A DNA stretch of 64,000 nucleotides from Zea mays (GCF_902167145.1 NC_050097.1:168112923-168176922), one strand, 5' to 3'. Positions 41,002-52,708 are shown, numbered from the stretch's first letter. Notes: generated from the letters alone by a model not told the origin. Numbers and translations are program-made.

Positions 41002-44000
41002 ATGAATAGTCACAATGCTATTAATTTTTCTGACTGGTCCGTTTTAAGTTTTAATGTCCGCGGTATTAACGCGGTGGCTAAGGGGAATGGTATTCATTGT
41101 GTGATTAGGGAATCCAATTGCGACATCATCTGCTTGTAGGAGACGAAGAAGGAATTTTTTGACAGGGCTGACCTCAGAAGGTTCTGTCCCAATTCTTTTG
41201 ATGAGTTTGCTTTTGTCCCTTCGATAGGAAATTCAGGGGGTTTCATTACTGTTTGGAATAGTTCGAAGTTGGTTGGCAGTGTTATTTTTCAGAACGAGTA
41301 TGCTCTCTCGGTTGAGTTTTCTGCTATATCGTCGGATGAATCTTGGATTGTCACTAACGTTTACGCGCCCTGTTCTCCGCATGGGAAAATTGAATTCCTC
41401 CACTGGTTCTCCAATATTAATATGCCCTCCGAAAAGCGCTAATTGATTGTTGGGGAATTTAACCTTACGCGTAGGCCTGAAAACAGAAATATCGCTGGGG
41501 GACATTAACTTGATGCTGAAATTTAACGAGGCAATCAGTCAGCTCGACCTGATGGAAATTCCCCTCCATGGCCTCTTCTTTACCTGGTCGAACAGGCAAA
41601 GGGAGCCCCTTCTTCAGAGACTGGATTGGTTTTTCATGTCGCAAGAATGGTCGGTGTGTTACCCTGACACCCTCGCAACAACGCTGCCTAGGGATATCTC
41701 TGATCATGTGCCTTGTCTGATTTCATTCAAGTCAAAGGTCCCCAAACCCAAGATCTTTAGATTTGAAAATTTCTGGCTGCAATTCGATGAGTTTATGACT
41801 GTTTTCCAAAATTCTTGGACTGGTCTGCCAAGTCTTTTGGACAAAGCGAAGAACTTAACGGTAAAATTCAAGTTTACCAGAAAGATCCTTAAAGAGTGGC
41901 AACGATCACTGCCAAAAATTGACAAAACTGTGAGACAAATTAAGTTGATTATTGAATTCATTGATATTATTGAAGAGCACCGTGACCTTTCGATTGAAGA
42001 ATGGAATTTCCGTGAGTTGTTGAAATCCAAGACTGCTGAGTTGCTTCAGTTTCAAAAAAATTATTGGAAGCAACGAGCTTCCATCAAATGGGTCACTGAT
42101 GGAGATATCTGCTCCAGATTTTTCCATGCTCATGCAACGGTAAAGCATGGCCGCAATACAATTGCGTTGCTCTTGGATGACAGTGGCTCAATCTTTTCAG
42201 AGCATGATCTTAAAGCTAACCTGCTTTGGAATGTTTTCAAATGTCGTTTGGGATCCTCAGATTTTTTGGAAAATGTCTTTGATCTCCCTAGCTTGCTGTT
42301 TTTCCACAGTGACTTGCATTGGTTAGATGAGCCTTATTCAAAGCAAGAAATTGATAGTATTGTTGCGGCTCTTCCTTCTGACAAATCTCCGGGACCTGAT
42401 GGGTTTAATACCAATTTTATCAAAAAATGTTGCCCGATTATTTCTCAGGACTTCTATGACTTATGTGACAATTTTACCACGGGGATGTTTGTCTTCGAAG
42501 TATCAATGGTTCTTTCATTGTCCTGATCCTGAAGAAGGATAATGCTAGTTTAGTGGGTGATTTCCGACCAATTTCGCTTTTGAATAATAGTATGAAAATC
42601 ATCACTAAGCTGCTGGCCAATCGTTTACAGGCAGTGATGACTTCCCTTGTTCACAAAAATCAATATGGCTTCATCAAAGGAAGAACCATTCAGGACTGCT
42701 TGGCCTGGGCATATGAATATATTCATCTTTGCCATATCTCAAAAAAAGAGATTATTGTGCTCAAATTGGATTTTGAAAAGGCCTTTGATTCTCTTGAGCA
42801 TGAGTTGATTCTTCAGGTGATGTCGCATAGAGGTTTTGGGCCCAGGTGGATGAGCTGGATTAGGGATATTCTTCGGTCTGGCACGTCCTCGGTCCTCCTT
42901 AATGGCGTACCAGGGAAAACTTTTCATTGCAAGCGCGGGGTTAGACAGGGAGACCCCCTCTCGCCTCTTCTTTTTGTTCTCGCGGCGGATCTGCTTCAGA
43001 GCATCATCAATAAAGCGCGACAACAAGACCTGCTCAAGTTGCCCCTCGCCGCGAATTGTGGTCAAGATTTTCCGATCGTTAAATATGCGGATGACACATT
43101 GTTGATAATGGAAGCTTGCCCTAGACAATTATTTTTTCTCAGAGCTGTTCTGAACTCTTTTGCAACTTCGACGGGGCTCAAGGTGAACTACAACAAATCA
43201 AGTATGTACCCCATCAATGTTTGCCCCGCTAAAATGGAGATTCTAGCCGGAACTCTCAACTGTCAGACAGGTTCAATGCCCTTCACCTACCTTGGTGTTC
43301 CGCTTGGTCTGTCAAAGCCTAAAATCTGTCACTTTTTACCGCTCATTCATAGGATTGAGAAGAGATTGCCATGCACTTCTGCTCTCCTTTCCCAGGCCGG
43401 TAGGCTAGAGCTTGTTAACTCGGTGTTCTCAGCTCTCCCGACCTTTCTGATGTGCACCCTGAAAATTCCGGTTGCCACGGTCAAGAAGATTGATTCTTAT
43501 CGGAAACATTGTCTTTGGAGAGGAAATGACGTCAATTCGAAGAAACCTGCTCTGGCTGCTTGGAGTATGATTACTCAGACTAAAAAAATGGGGGCCTGGG
43601 AGTGGTAAGATTAGAGACACACAACAAGGCTTTGCTTTTGAAGTTTTTGCACAAGTTCTTCAACAATCATGATATTCCTTGGGTAAACCTGGTTTGGAAC
43701 AACTACTACAGGACAGACAGGCTCCCTAACTGCTCAAAAATTGGCTCCTTTTGGTGGAAAAGTTTGCTTAGTCTTGTCCAAGATTACAAGGGATTGGCCG
43801 CCCCAACTATTGGGGATGGGAGAACCATTCTTTTCTGGGGAGATATGTGGAATAGGGGCACCCCGGCTCATCAATATCCCGAATTATTTTCCTTCGCCTG
43901 TAACAGCAAACTTACTGTCAAAAAAGCTAACCAAAAGGAACACCTTATTGAAATTTTTCAGCTTCCTCTGTCGGTGCAAGCCTATGAACAATTTCTTGAA

Positions 44001-44240
44001 TTAGATGAAACTTGGGGGCAAATCACGGTGACCAACACAAAGGATGCTTGGAAACTCATTTGGGGAGCTGATAATTTCTCTACAAAGAAAACTTATAGAC
44101 ACTTGATGGGTCAGGCTCAAGTTCATCAGATCTTCAAATCGCTTTGGAAAAATAAGTGTCAACCAAAACATAAGGTCTTTTTTTGGCTTTGGTTAAAGAA
44201 CAGACTCAATACAAGGGATATGCTGAGGAGGAAAAACATG
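41002..44240 (+). pseudogene. LINE ORF2, 5' part: endonuclease, RT and start of zf-RVT
   Basis: It starts at the ATG at 41002 (MNSHNAINFSDWSVLSFNVR). The endonuclease domain has SFNVRGIN, a stop at 41137-41139 in place of the residue before ETK, and DISDHVP near 41700. A stop at 41440 and a frameshift near 41500 follow. RT blocks include KSPGPDGF, then [39 protein letters not shown] and the active site [10 protein letters not shown] (43080). Frameshifts occur near 42497 and 43595. The zf-RVT part begins at about 44050 (KDAWKLIWGADNFSTKK, KVFFWLWLKNRLNTRDML) and stops at the LTR element. Confidence 0.88.
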
Positions 44241-44961
44241 TGTTGACGCCTTTTTGGAGCGCCAAATACTCAAGAAGAACCGTGGCGGTGCCCTCTGCAC
44301 AGGGGCGGACGGTCCGCGCGCAGGGGCCGGACGGTCCGCGGCCTGGTGCGAGGCGCGGTGGTGCTCTCTGCGCAGGGGCGGACTGTCCGCGGCCTGGGGC
44401 CGGACGGTCCGCGGCCTGGTGCGCGGCTGGGGCTTCTCTGCCTGACGGCCGGACGGTCCGCGCCCTAGGGCCGGACGGTCCGCGCGTGCGCAGGGGCGGC
44501 GGAAGACCGCCGACGGCGCCTGGATCTCGCTCCCGGGAGGGACCCCGTCGGGGAGGAGAGATCCTAGGTGGTGTCTAGGCTCGGGCCGGCCGACCTAGAC
44601 TCCTCTAATCGACGTAGAGTCGAGGAGAGGCGGAGAATTTGGGGATTGGATAGCTAAACCTAAACTAGACTAGAACTACTCCTAGGATAAAATGCGAATA
44701 AAAGTTGTATTGATTCGATTGTTGATGATCACAAATCGGCCGTAGACCTCTCTTTATATAGAGGAGGGGGGCTGGACCCTTTACACGACTGGATTCCGTG
44801 TTAATTCCGCAAATCTAGCCAACAAACATAGCACAAAACTCGGAACCCTAAACTGCTCTGCGCATGCGCGGACCGTCCGGCCCACAGGCGCGGACTGTCC
44901 GGACCGCGGACCGTCCGGCCTCAGGGCCGGACCGTCCGGCCGCTCAATACGGCGCTCAACA
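44241..44961 (-). repeat. 3' LTR of element E
   Basis: 721 bp, TGTTGACGCC to GCGCTCAACA on the plus strand. A minus-strand TATA box (CTATATAAAG) lies at about 44752-44762. Six CGGACNGTCCG words lie in 44306-44481 and four in 44868-44940. Plus-strand ORFs in 44183-44578 are translations of these GC-rich repeats, not genes. Confidence 0.95.
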
Positions 44962-44979
44962 TATGCCCCCCTGCCTTTT
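44962..44979 (-). promoter_or_regulatory. Polypurine tract of element E
   Basis: The minus strand reads AAAGGCAGGGGGGCATA directly before the LTR start TGTTGAGCGC. A polypurine run in this place primes plus-strand DNA synthesis. Confidence 0.8.
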
Positions 44980-45033
44980 GGTGGAGCTGAGCAAACCAAA
45001 AGCAACTAACTCGATGTGATTACATCGGCTTTC

Positions 45034-48000
45034 TTAGGCATCCTGCCACATACTAGGATGGTACTGTTTGAGGAAACGCCCATTCAAAGCCTTAGGCAAG
45101 TCCTTGCCTTGTAATGTTTGCAGCAAATAGGCATTGCCAGACATCACCTGTTTTACTTTATAAGGGCCTTCCCAGCTTGGTGACCATTTCCCGAACTTCC
45201 GGTCTTTACTCCTTAGAGGCAGAATGGTCTTCCACACCAGGTCCCCTACTTGAAATGATTTTGCTTTGACTTTCTTGTTGTAGGCCCTGGCTACCATGAT
45301 CTTGTCTTTCTCTATTGCTCCCAAAGCTATCATCCTCTTGTCGGTCACCTCATCAATATTATCCATCATTGAATTATAATAATCAGTAGCATTTAAATCA
45401 TTTTGTCTGGCGAACCTGACAGCATTCAAACTTATCTCCACAGGTAACACTGCTTCCTGTCCATAGACAAGCTCAAAAGGAGACACTTGAGTAGCCCTAT
45501 GTTTAGATATCCTATGAGCCCATAAAGCTTCAGATAAAATCTTATGCCAATGTTTAGGATTATCAGATATCTTCTTTTTTATCAAATTAATCAATGTCCT
45601 ATTACTAGACTCGGCCTGTCCATTGGCCTGAGCATAATATGGAGATGAATTAAGCAGCTTAATTCTGTATAATTCAGCAAATTCACGTACCTCCTTTGAC
45701 ATAAAAGAAGTACCTTGATCTGTAGTTAAGGTTTGGGGAATGCCGAATCTATGAATAATATGCTCAGTTATAAACTCAATTACCTCCTTGTGCGTCATGT
45801 TCTTTAGAGCAACGGCTTCAGCCCATTTAGTGAAGTAGTCAGTGGCAACTAACACAAACCGATGCCCCTTTGATGATGAAGGATGAATTTCTCCAATAAA
45901 GTCTAATCCCCATCCTCTGAACGGCCAAGGTTTGATGATAGGATGTAATTCGGCTGCAGGGACTAACTGTAGGTCGCCGAATTTTTGACACACTTGGCAA
46001 CCCTTGTAGTACTTGAAACAATCAGCTATCATACTAGGCCAATAAAAACCAGACCTTCGCAACAACCACTTCATCTTTGGAGCTGATTGATGAGTACCAC
46101 AAATTCCTTCATGTACTTCGGCCATGGCTAATATAGCATCATCTGGGCCCAAGCACTTAAGCAGGATATCATTGACTGTTCGGCGGTAAAGTTCATCACT
46201 CATCAAAACATACTTGAAAGCTGTTCGCCGAATGTTTTTATCTGTCCTTATATTGGGATTTCGTAGATAATTAAGTATAGGTGTCCTCCAATCACTTGCA
46301 TCGGCCTCATTGTCGGCCGAATTGATCAAAAGAACATTTCTGGTAACCCCGGACGGTCCGGCGTCATCACGCGGACGGTCCGCGACCTGGGAATTTGGCT
46401 TTGCACCGGTTATCAGATTTTCAGTTTCGTGAAACTTTCCTCTCTTTATCCGATAACCTGATGCATCTTGTGCCAAATCGTTAGCTCTATGATTCTCAAC
46501 TCTAGAGATATGCCGAATACTGAATTCGTCAAAAGAATGAATTATGCTCCAACATTTCTCAAGGTAACTATTTAGAGTACCATCAAAACATTGATATTCT
46601 TCTAACACTTGTTGGACAATCAGCTGAGAATCACCAAATACCTTCACATGTTTTACTCCCATACCATTTAAAAGTTCTAAGCCGAATAGGAGGGCCTCAT
46701 ATTCAGCTTGATTATTAGTGCAATAAGTTTTCAATCGGCTAGAGAAGTCAAAGGAGACATTACTTGGTGAAACAAGCACAATGCCAATTCCTTGCCCTTC
46801 ATTGCAAACCGATCCATCAAAATATAAAGTCCAAGGAGTAATAGTGAGGTATGACATGTCTAGTTCATGAATATCATTAACCCGATGTTCTACAATGAAA
46901 TCCGCTATGACTTGGCCTTTCATAGATTTCAATGGTTCATAGGCCAAGTCATATTCTACGAGTGCATAAGCCCATTTACCAATTCTACCACTCATAATTG
47001 GGTTATGCAACATGTATTTGATCACATCGGCTTGACCAGAAACAGTACAATGACTAGACAGTAAATAACATCTACATTTGGTGCATGCAAAAAACAAGCA
47101 TAAGCATAACTTTTCAATAAAAGTATACCTTGTTTCAGCATCCACCAACCTTCGGCTTAGATATGTCACCACATGCTCCTTCCCCTCGGTTTCTTGTGTC
47201 AGAACAGCCCCAATGACCTTATCCTCAGCTGCAATGTATAATCGGAATGGTACTCCTGCTCGTGGTGCTTTTAATACGGGAGCCGAAGATAAGTATTTTT
47301 TGATGAGATCAAATGCTTCTTGCTGTTCTGCCCCCCAAGCGAATTCGGCATCATTCTTAAGCCGAAGAATAGGGGTGAACGCATCAATCTTCCCGGCTAG
47401 GTTAGAAATAAACCTTCGTAAATAATTCACCTTGCCGAGAAACCTCTGTACCTCGACCTTACAGGTCGGAGGTCCCACATTCCGAATAGACTTGATTCGG
47501 TCAGGGTCTATTTCTATACCATGTTCATGTATGACAAATCCTAAAAACTTACCAGCCGACACTCCAAAAGCACATTTACGTGGGTTCATTTTCAAACCAT
47601 ACTGACGCATTTTATCAAAGGCTTTACGCAAATCAGCTATATGAGAACTAAACTCAGCCGATTTGACTACAATATCATCAATGTAAATTTCCACAGTGTT
47701 TCCTAACAATTCATGGAAGATCAAATTCATAGCCCTCTGATAAGTAGCACCAGCATTTTTCAGACCAAATGTCATGACAACCCACTCAAATAAACCAATG
47801 AAGCCTGGACATATAAAGGCCGTTTTAGACGCATCTTCTTCGGCCATGAAAATCTGATTATATCCGGCATTACCATCAAGGAAGCTAATAATTCTATTTC
47901 CTGATGCATTATTGATTAATGTGTCGGCTATGGGCATAGGATATTCGTCTTTAGGAGTTGCTCTATTTAAATTGCGAAAATCAATGCATACTCTAAGTTT

Positions 48001-48615
48001 ACCTGTCTCCTTCTTCTCCACCGGCACAATATTGGAGACCCACTCTGCGTATCTGCAAGGTCTGATAAAATCAGCTTCTAGCAGCCGGTGGATTTCGTCC
48101 TTGATGCGTGGGAGAAGATCCGGACGAAATGTTCTAGCTCTTTGCTTGAAAGGTCTGAAACCAGATTTAATAGGCAACCGATGCTCTACGATCTCTCGGC
48201 TTAATCCAGGCATCTCAGTATAATTCCAAGCAAAGCAATCTGAATATTCTTTCAATAGACCGATCATCTCATTTCTAGAATCGGTCTCCAGGGTCTTGTT
48301 TACAAAAGTCGGCCTTGGAATTTTACCATCTCCTATGTCAATCTCCTCCAAAGGATCGGCCGATGTAAACCCCTGTCCTAGTTTATCAAGATCTCTGAAT
48401 TCCTCTATCATGTCCCCCACAGAGGAATCAGATGATCTTTGTGTGATGGCGGAATTTCCGGTCTCAGGGACCGGATCATCCGCAATACTGTCTTTTCGCT
48501 GTGATAGATGCTCGGTCTTAAAGTCCGAACTCTTTTGTGAAAGACCAGACCATCCGGCCTTAGCGGCCGAACTGTCTGTGACCAAAGACTCATGAACTTT
48601 GTGTGTATTCATCAT
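45034..48615 (-). CDS. Pol of element E: RT, RNase H, second RNase H, integrase
   Basis: This is an uninterrupted 1,193-residue ORF. RT (about 150-345) has KLRVCIDFRNLNRATPKDEY and the active site IEIYIDDIVVKS (about 310). The RT-linked RNase H follows (FAWGAEQQEAFDLIKKYL). The second, archaeal-type RNase H (about 590-720) has WTLYFDGSVCNEG, NNQAEYEALLFGL and VFGDSQLIVQQV. The integrase has an HHCC region (HEGICGTHQ, then CQVCQKFG), catalytic Asp in WGLDFIGEI, Asp in TTDQGTSFMS and Glu in GQAESSNRTLI. It ends with DLVWKTILPL and the WSPSWEGPYKV part, with no chromodomain. The ORF starts 7 nt after the gag stop, in the +1 frame relative to gag. Two CGGACGGTCCG words lie in the linker before integrase (46350-46385). 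Confidence 0.95.
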   Translation of the reverse strand: MMNTHKVHESLVTDSSAAKAGWSGLSQKSSDFKTEHLSQRKDSIADDPVPETGNSAITQRSSDSSVGDMIEEFRDLDKLGQGFTSADPLEEIDIGDGKIPRPTFVNKTLETDSRNEMIGLLKEYSDCFAWNYTEMPGLSREIVEHRLPIKSGFRPFKQRARTFRPDLLPRIKDEIHRLLEADFIRPCRYAEWVSNIVPVEKKETGKLRVCIDFRNLNRATPKDEYPMPIADTLINNASGNRIISFLDGNAGYNQIFMAEEDASKTAFICPGFIGLFEWVVMTFGLKNAGATYQRAMNLIFHELLGNTVEIYIDDIVVKSAEFSSHIADLRKAFDKMRQYGLKMNPRKCAFGVSAGKFLGFVIHEHGIEIDPDRIKSIRNVGPPTCKVEVQRFLGKVNYLRRFISNLAGKIDAFTPILRLKNDAEFAWGAEQQEAFDLIKKYLSSAPVLKAPRAGVPFRLYIAAEDKVIGAVLTQETEGKEHVVTYLSRRLVDAETRYTFIEKLCLCLFFACTKCRCYLLSSHCTVSGQADVIKYMLHNPIMSGRIGKWAYALVEYDLAYEPLKSMKGQVIADFIVEHRVNDIHELDMSYLTITPWTLYFDGSVCNEGQGIGIVLVSPSNVSFDFSSRLKTYCTNNQAEYEALLFGLELLNGMGVKHVKVFGDSQLIVQQVLEEYQCFDGTLNSYLEKCWSIIHSFDEFSIRHISRVENHRANDLAQDASGYRIKRGKFHETENLITGAKPNSQVADRPRDDAGPSGVTRNVLLINSADNEADASDWRTPILNYLRNPNIRTDKNIRRTAFKYVLMSDELYRRTVNDILLKCLGPDDAILAMAEVHEGICGTHQSAPKMKWLLRRSGFYWPSMIADCFKYYKGCQVCQKFGDLQLVPAAELHPIIKPWPFRGWGLDFIGEIHPSSSKGHRFVLVATDYFTKWAEAVALKNMTHKEVIEFITEHIIHRFGIPQTLTTDQGTSFMSKEVREFAELYRIKLLNSSPYYAQANGQAESSNRTLINLIKKKISDNPKHWHKILSEALWAHRISKHRATQVSPFELVYGQEAVLPVEISLNAVRFARQNDLNATDYYNSMMDNIDEVTDKRMIALGAIEKDKIMVARAYNKKVKAKSFQVGDLVWKTILPLRSKDRKFGKWSPSWEGPYKVKQVMSGNAYLLQTLQGKDLPKALNGRFLKQYHPSMWQDA

Positions 48616-48622
48616 TTCAACT

Positions 48623-51600
48623 TTATTTAGGATTTAGCCGATTCTCCATCGGCTCTAGCATTACAGGAATGAAACCTTTCTTATCTATACTTATGAATTG
48701 ATAATCAGAAAAGTCTACTCCTGTGAGACATGTAGCAGTCTCATAAGTCCAGAGTACAGGGGCATCGGCCACAGCGATGCAGGCCGATACATCAGCATGT
48801 ACTTGTTCTATGTCATCGCCTACCCATTGTATCAGCATTTGATGTAATGTAGAAGGTATACATTGATTGGCGTGAATCCAATCTCTGCCTAGGATTAAAC
48901 TGTAATTTCCTTCTACATCAGCGACGAAGAATGCAGCAGCAAGGGTCTTAGTCCCGATGGTTAATTCAACGGACGTGACTCCCCTGGCTTTGATCGAACT
49001 ATCAGTTCCAACACCGCTGAGGGTCATGTTGGTCTTGACAAGTTCGTCATCTTGTTTACCTAATTTTCTGTATAATGAATAAGGCATCAGATTTACAGCC
49101 GCCCCTCCATCTACCAACATCTTAGCAATCGGTATCCCATCAATGTGGCCGCGCACGAAGAGCGGCTTTAAATGATTTACCGATTCTTTTGGTTTAGTAA
49201 AGGCGGCTTCTTTAGGACCAAAATCAAACTGGGCAACAACAGGTTCATCGTCGCCGATAATAGTACAATCGGCAGAAAATGTAATAATATTTACATCCAT
49301 ACCTGGGCGTTCTGGAGAAGCCTCGTAGTCGACCAGGTCTTCTCCCAGCAGATCGTCCTCTTCCATTGATGTTGTCGTGTCGTTGGAGGCTTCCTGGTGA
49401 ACGGCGGACGGTCCGTGCGCAGGGGCCGGACGGTCCGCGCCTGGTGCAGATTGACTTTCTATTTCTGTGGCCGTTTGTTTTTTCTCAACGGCCTTCGGTC
49501 TCCATTTCTTTTGCGGTGGCGGGTATAGTGGATGTGTGTCATTAAATGTCTTTTCCGCCTCCTTCTCCTGGCTCTCCTTTGCTCTTAGGCGCTGTAATTT
49601 TCTCTTTTGGGATCGTGTCAATCCCGCTGGGCACCATCGAGGCATGGAGTATTTTGGATCGACTGTTTTGATGGTAGCCGTATCCTTTTCGGTTGTGTTG
49701 GCCGATTCGCCGAAAATCATCGGCCCTTTATTATCTTCTTGTATGACAACATCTGCAGTGCCTATTTTGATGATGTCCTTTTTTGTTGCAGGCATATGCC
49801 CCCCTGCCGGATTGGTCGGCCTAAAAGGCTGAGTAGTCCGGCAATCTTGTTGGGCCTGTGCCTGATGACCAGATTCAGCAGCGCTCAATCGGTCTTGCAC
49901 TGGCGGCGCCAATCTATCAAAAACGGATGTTTGGGGTGCCCCCCAGGCGGGGTACTGTGGCATCCCAAATGGATATGGTGGCATGCCCCACATTTGATTT
50001 GGGACATATGGCGGAGGTAAATATGTGTACGGATATGGCATAGGTGGATATGGAGGTGGAGGTGTCCATGCAGGTATGTTAGGTCTCACTTGTATAGTAT
50101 GACCTTTCATTTCTTCCGATTGGTGGGGTGGTCCAATCGGCCTGACCTGGCGCTGCTCATGAATGGGTGAGCGGGGTCGCTTTGCTGGCCGGTCACTGGG
50201 GCCGGCCTTCTTTTTTACGTATTTAGACAATAATTGATCAAAGGTTGGGCCGGCTTTAACCAACCGACCAGCTGCTTTAAATGTATTTGTTTTCCACGTA
50301 CCTATCTCTGGTCGTCGTGGTTTGAAAGTACGTGGACGTTGTGAATCCTGAGTACGGCCGGACCGTCCGCCGGAGCTCTCCGGACCGTCCGGTGGGGTCC
50401 CGGACCGTCCGCGCCTATGTGCCGGACCGTCCGGGATACGCAGCACGGGCTCCTGCATCTGTCTCCCTGTCTGTGCTTGCCCCCCGGTACTGCAGGCTAT
50501 GATGGTCACCTTTAGGGTCTCCCCTCCATCGGGAGTCTTCTCGGCCACCACTTTCCTGCAAGAAACTTTACGATCCCCATCGGCCTCTTTAGCATTGCCG
50601 ATGATTGTCTCTTTGCCTTTATCGGCTGTGTTTGGCCGAACTAGGACTTTCTTGCCCTCGAAGTCAATCATGTTCATCGGAAAGGGCTCTGTATCCACCT
50701 GCATTTCCTGAAATTTCAATCGTCCTTCGTTAATGGCCGATTGAATCTGTCTACGGAATACATTACAATCATTAGTGGCATGAGAAAATGAGTTATGCCA
50801 CTTGCAATATGCACGACGTTTTAGCTCATCGGCGGATGGAACAGTGTGATTTATTTTAATGTTGCCATTTTTAAGTAATTCATCAAATATTCTATCACAC
50901 TTGCCAACATTAAATGTAAACTTAACCTCCTCTTGCCGTTTCTTCTGAACCGGCTGTAAGGAGGCACAAGCCAAAGATTTGGCCTGCTTTGGCCAAACCA
51001 TTTCAGCAGCATACACCTCTGTTGATTCGTCTTCTGAGCTACTTTGGTCGCATTCTACCACATGTACGTTGTGACGAATTGTTTTAGCAGTTTCTTTGCT
51101 TCGGCTTTCACAAGCCAAAGCTCTCTGATGTAATTGTGCTAGTGTAAAGAATTGGATGCCTTCTAACCTTTCTTTTAAATAATATCGCAGACCATTAAAG
51201 GCTAATCCTACTAGCTGTTTCTCTGCTAAATGAATTTGAAAGCATCGGTTTCTTGTATCTCGGAATCTCCGGATGTAATCATTAACCGATTCATCTTTTG
51301 TCTGTCGCAACGACACTAAATCTACCAAATCTAACTCATAGTCACCGGAGAAAAAATGATCATGAAATTTTTGTTCTAGATCCCCCCATGATGAAATGGA
51401 ATTAGGAGGTAAAGTGGCATACCATGCAAACGCGGTTCCTGTTAGCGACAATGAAAATAAACGTACGCGAAATGCCTCTGTGTCGGCCAATTCTCCCAAT
51501 TGTGCTAAGAACTGGCCTATATGTTCACGCGTGTTTTTCCCTTGGTCACCCGAAAATTTTGCGAATTCGGGTATTCTAGTTCCCTGTGGGTATGGGTGGT

Positions 51601-52708
51601 GATCAAATCGGCTGTCATAAGGTTTCCGATACGATTGCCCCCCAGGGACCATGCTTACTCCGAGCTTATCTCGGAACGCCCCGGCTATTTCTTCCCTCAC
51701 TATATCAATGGCAGCCGGTGCAAGACCACCGGCTCTCTGGTCAAACATAGGTGGGGTTGGTTGCATGTTGGTATGTTGTCGTTCCCCCCACTGGTTTGAG
51801 CTACGTGGTGCATTTCCATTTGCCCTATATGGCTCATAGGTTTGATCGTTTCTTTCCGGCCTTCTAGGTGGGGCCGGAAAGCTTTCCTGGGCTCTGGATC
51901 CTGAATTAATGGGTTGGTGCATTGCATAGTGTGATGGGAAGTGTTGCTGGGACGGGCGAGGGTTCATGTAATCCTCCTCAAAAGACTCATGCGCGGACTG
52001 TCCGGATACGTACCCGGACCGTCCGTGGTTATATGCGGACCGTCCGTCGTTGTATGCGGACCGTCCGACTGGGTAGTTTGGGTTCTGTGCCGTATGTGGT
52101 GGCTCGGGCGCATATCTAGGTAACTCATTAAAAATAGGCCCGACTGTTGCTGGCCCGGACGGTCCGTGCTCACGTGTGGACGGTCCGGGCATGTGCAGAT
52201 CGGCTGGTTTGCTGCCGATTTGCGGTTGCTTAGGGTACGTGTCCATCGGCATCCCATAAAGGGGTTGTGACTGGTCGTGACAACCTGTAGCCGATGTGTT
52301 ACACGCGTTATTTCCTAACTCAACCTCGTGCGAAGGAAAATTTGCGGTACTAGATTTATCAAATGCACGTACTAGTCTCTTAAGATCGCTTTGCATACCC
52401 CCTATGATGTTATGCATTTGTTCACGCTGATCTTCTACATAATTTCTAAGAGATTGCAGATCGTTGGTATTACTTACATTGGGGATATCTGGCGTGGGTT
52501 GGAGCGAAGCCGGATCCGTCGCCCGATGTCGGACGACCTTGTTGTTCCTGTCCACTTTGAAGTTGGCCAAGAACTTTGCTTTCGCCTCCTGGATCATCCG
52601 CTCCTTGTGCTCCTCGAACTGGAGCTGCTCGTCAGCCGGCAAGGTTTCCCAAGTCGGCTCTATGATGTTGCTTGGAGAAATATCAGAGCTATCCCTTGAA
52701 CCGGCCAT
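48623..52708 (-). CDS. Gag-protease of element E
   Basis: 1,361 residues from the ATG at 52708 (MAGSRDSSDISPSNI); the frame stays open upstream into the LTR, but this is the first Met after it. The N-terminal third is disordered, with in-frame repeats such as GRSAYNDGRSAYNHGRSGY. The retrotransposon gag domain is at about 380-560 (RIPEFAKFSGDQGKN, then AFAWYATLPPNSISSW). The zinc knuckle is YCKWHNSFSHATNDC (about 635). Long Pro-rich linkers follow, and the aspartic protease near the end (about 1175-1290) has the active site KMLVDGGAAVNLMP and ILGRDWI. Gag builds the particle and the protease cuts it. This is an unusually long Gag; several of its linkers are expanded by the CGGACNGTCCG word. 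Confidence 0.92.
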   Translation of the reverse strand: MAGSRDSSDISPSNIIEPTWETLPADEQLQFEEHKERMIQEAKAKFLANFKVDRNNKVVRHRATDPASLQPTPDIPNVSNTNDLQSLRNYVEDQREQMHNIIGGMQSDLKRLVRAFDKSSTANFPSHEVELGNNACNTSATGCHDQSQPLYGMPMDTYPKQPQIGSKPADLHMPGPSTREHGPSGPATVGPIFNELPRYAPEPPHTAQNPNYPVGRSAYNDGRSAYNHGRSGYVSGQSAHESFEEDYMNPRPSQQHFPSHYAMHQPINSGSRAQESFPAPPRRPERNDQTYEPYRANGNAPRSSNQWGERQHTNMQPTPPMFDQRAGGLAPAAIDIVREEIAGAFRDKLGVSMVPGGQSYRKPYDSRFDHHPYPQGTRIPEFAKFSGDQGKNTREHIGQFLAQLGELADTEAFRVRLFSLSLTGTAFAWYATLPPNSISSWGDLEQKFHDHFFSGDYELDLVDLVSLRQTKDESVNDYIRRFRDTRNRCFQIHLAEKQLVGLAFNGLRYYLKERLEGIQFFTLAQLHQRALACESRSKETAKTIRHNVHVVECDQSSSEDESTEVYAAEMVWPKQAKSLACASLQPVQKKRQEEVKFTFNVGKCDRIFDELLKNGNIKINHTVPSADELKRRAYCKWHNSFSHATNDCNVFRRQIQSAINEGRLKFQEMQVDTEPFPMNMIDFEGKKVLVRPNTADKGKETIIGNAKEADGDRKVSCRKVVAEKTPDGGETLKVTIIACSTGGQAQTGRQMQEPVLRIPDGPAHRRGRSGTPPDGPESSGGRSGRTQDSQRPRTFKPRRPEIGTWKTNTFKAAGRLVKAGPTFDQLLSKYVKKKAGPSDRPAKRPRSPIHEQRQVRPIGPPHQSEEMKGHTIQVRPNIPAWTPPPPYPPMPYPYTYLPPPYVPNQMWGMPPYPFGMPQYPAWGAPQTSVFDRLAPPVQDRLSAAESGHQAQAQQDCRTTQPFRPTNPAGGHMPATKKDIIKIGTADVVIQEDNKGPMIFGESANTTEKDTATIKTVDPKYSMPRWCPAGLTRSQKRKLQRLRAKESQEKEAEKTFNDTHPLYPPPQKKWRPKAVEKKQTATEIESQSAPGADRPAPAHGPSAVHQEASNDTTTSMEEDDLLGEDLVDYEASPERPGMDVNIITFSADCTIIGDDEPVVAQFDFGPKEAAFTKPKESVNHLKPLFVRGHIDGIPIAKMLVDGGAAVNLMPYSLYRKLGKQDDELVKTNMTLSGVGTDSSIKARGVTSVELTIGTKTLAAAFFVADVEGNYSLILGRDWIHANQCIPSTLHQMLIQWVGDDIEQVHADVSACIAVADAPVLWTYETATCLTGVDFSDYQFISIDKKGFIPVMLEPMENRLNPK

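Noticed and set aside
44183..44578. ORFs rich in Gly, Arg and Pro over the left LTR (and the same at 52672-53103)
   Set aside because: They translate the CGGACNGTCCG repeats of the LTR and are duplicated exactly in the other LTR; no start context and no domain.
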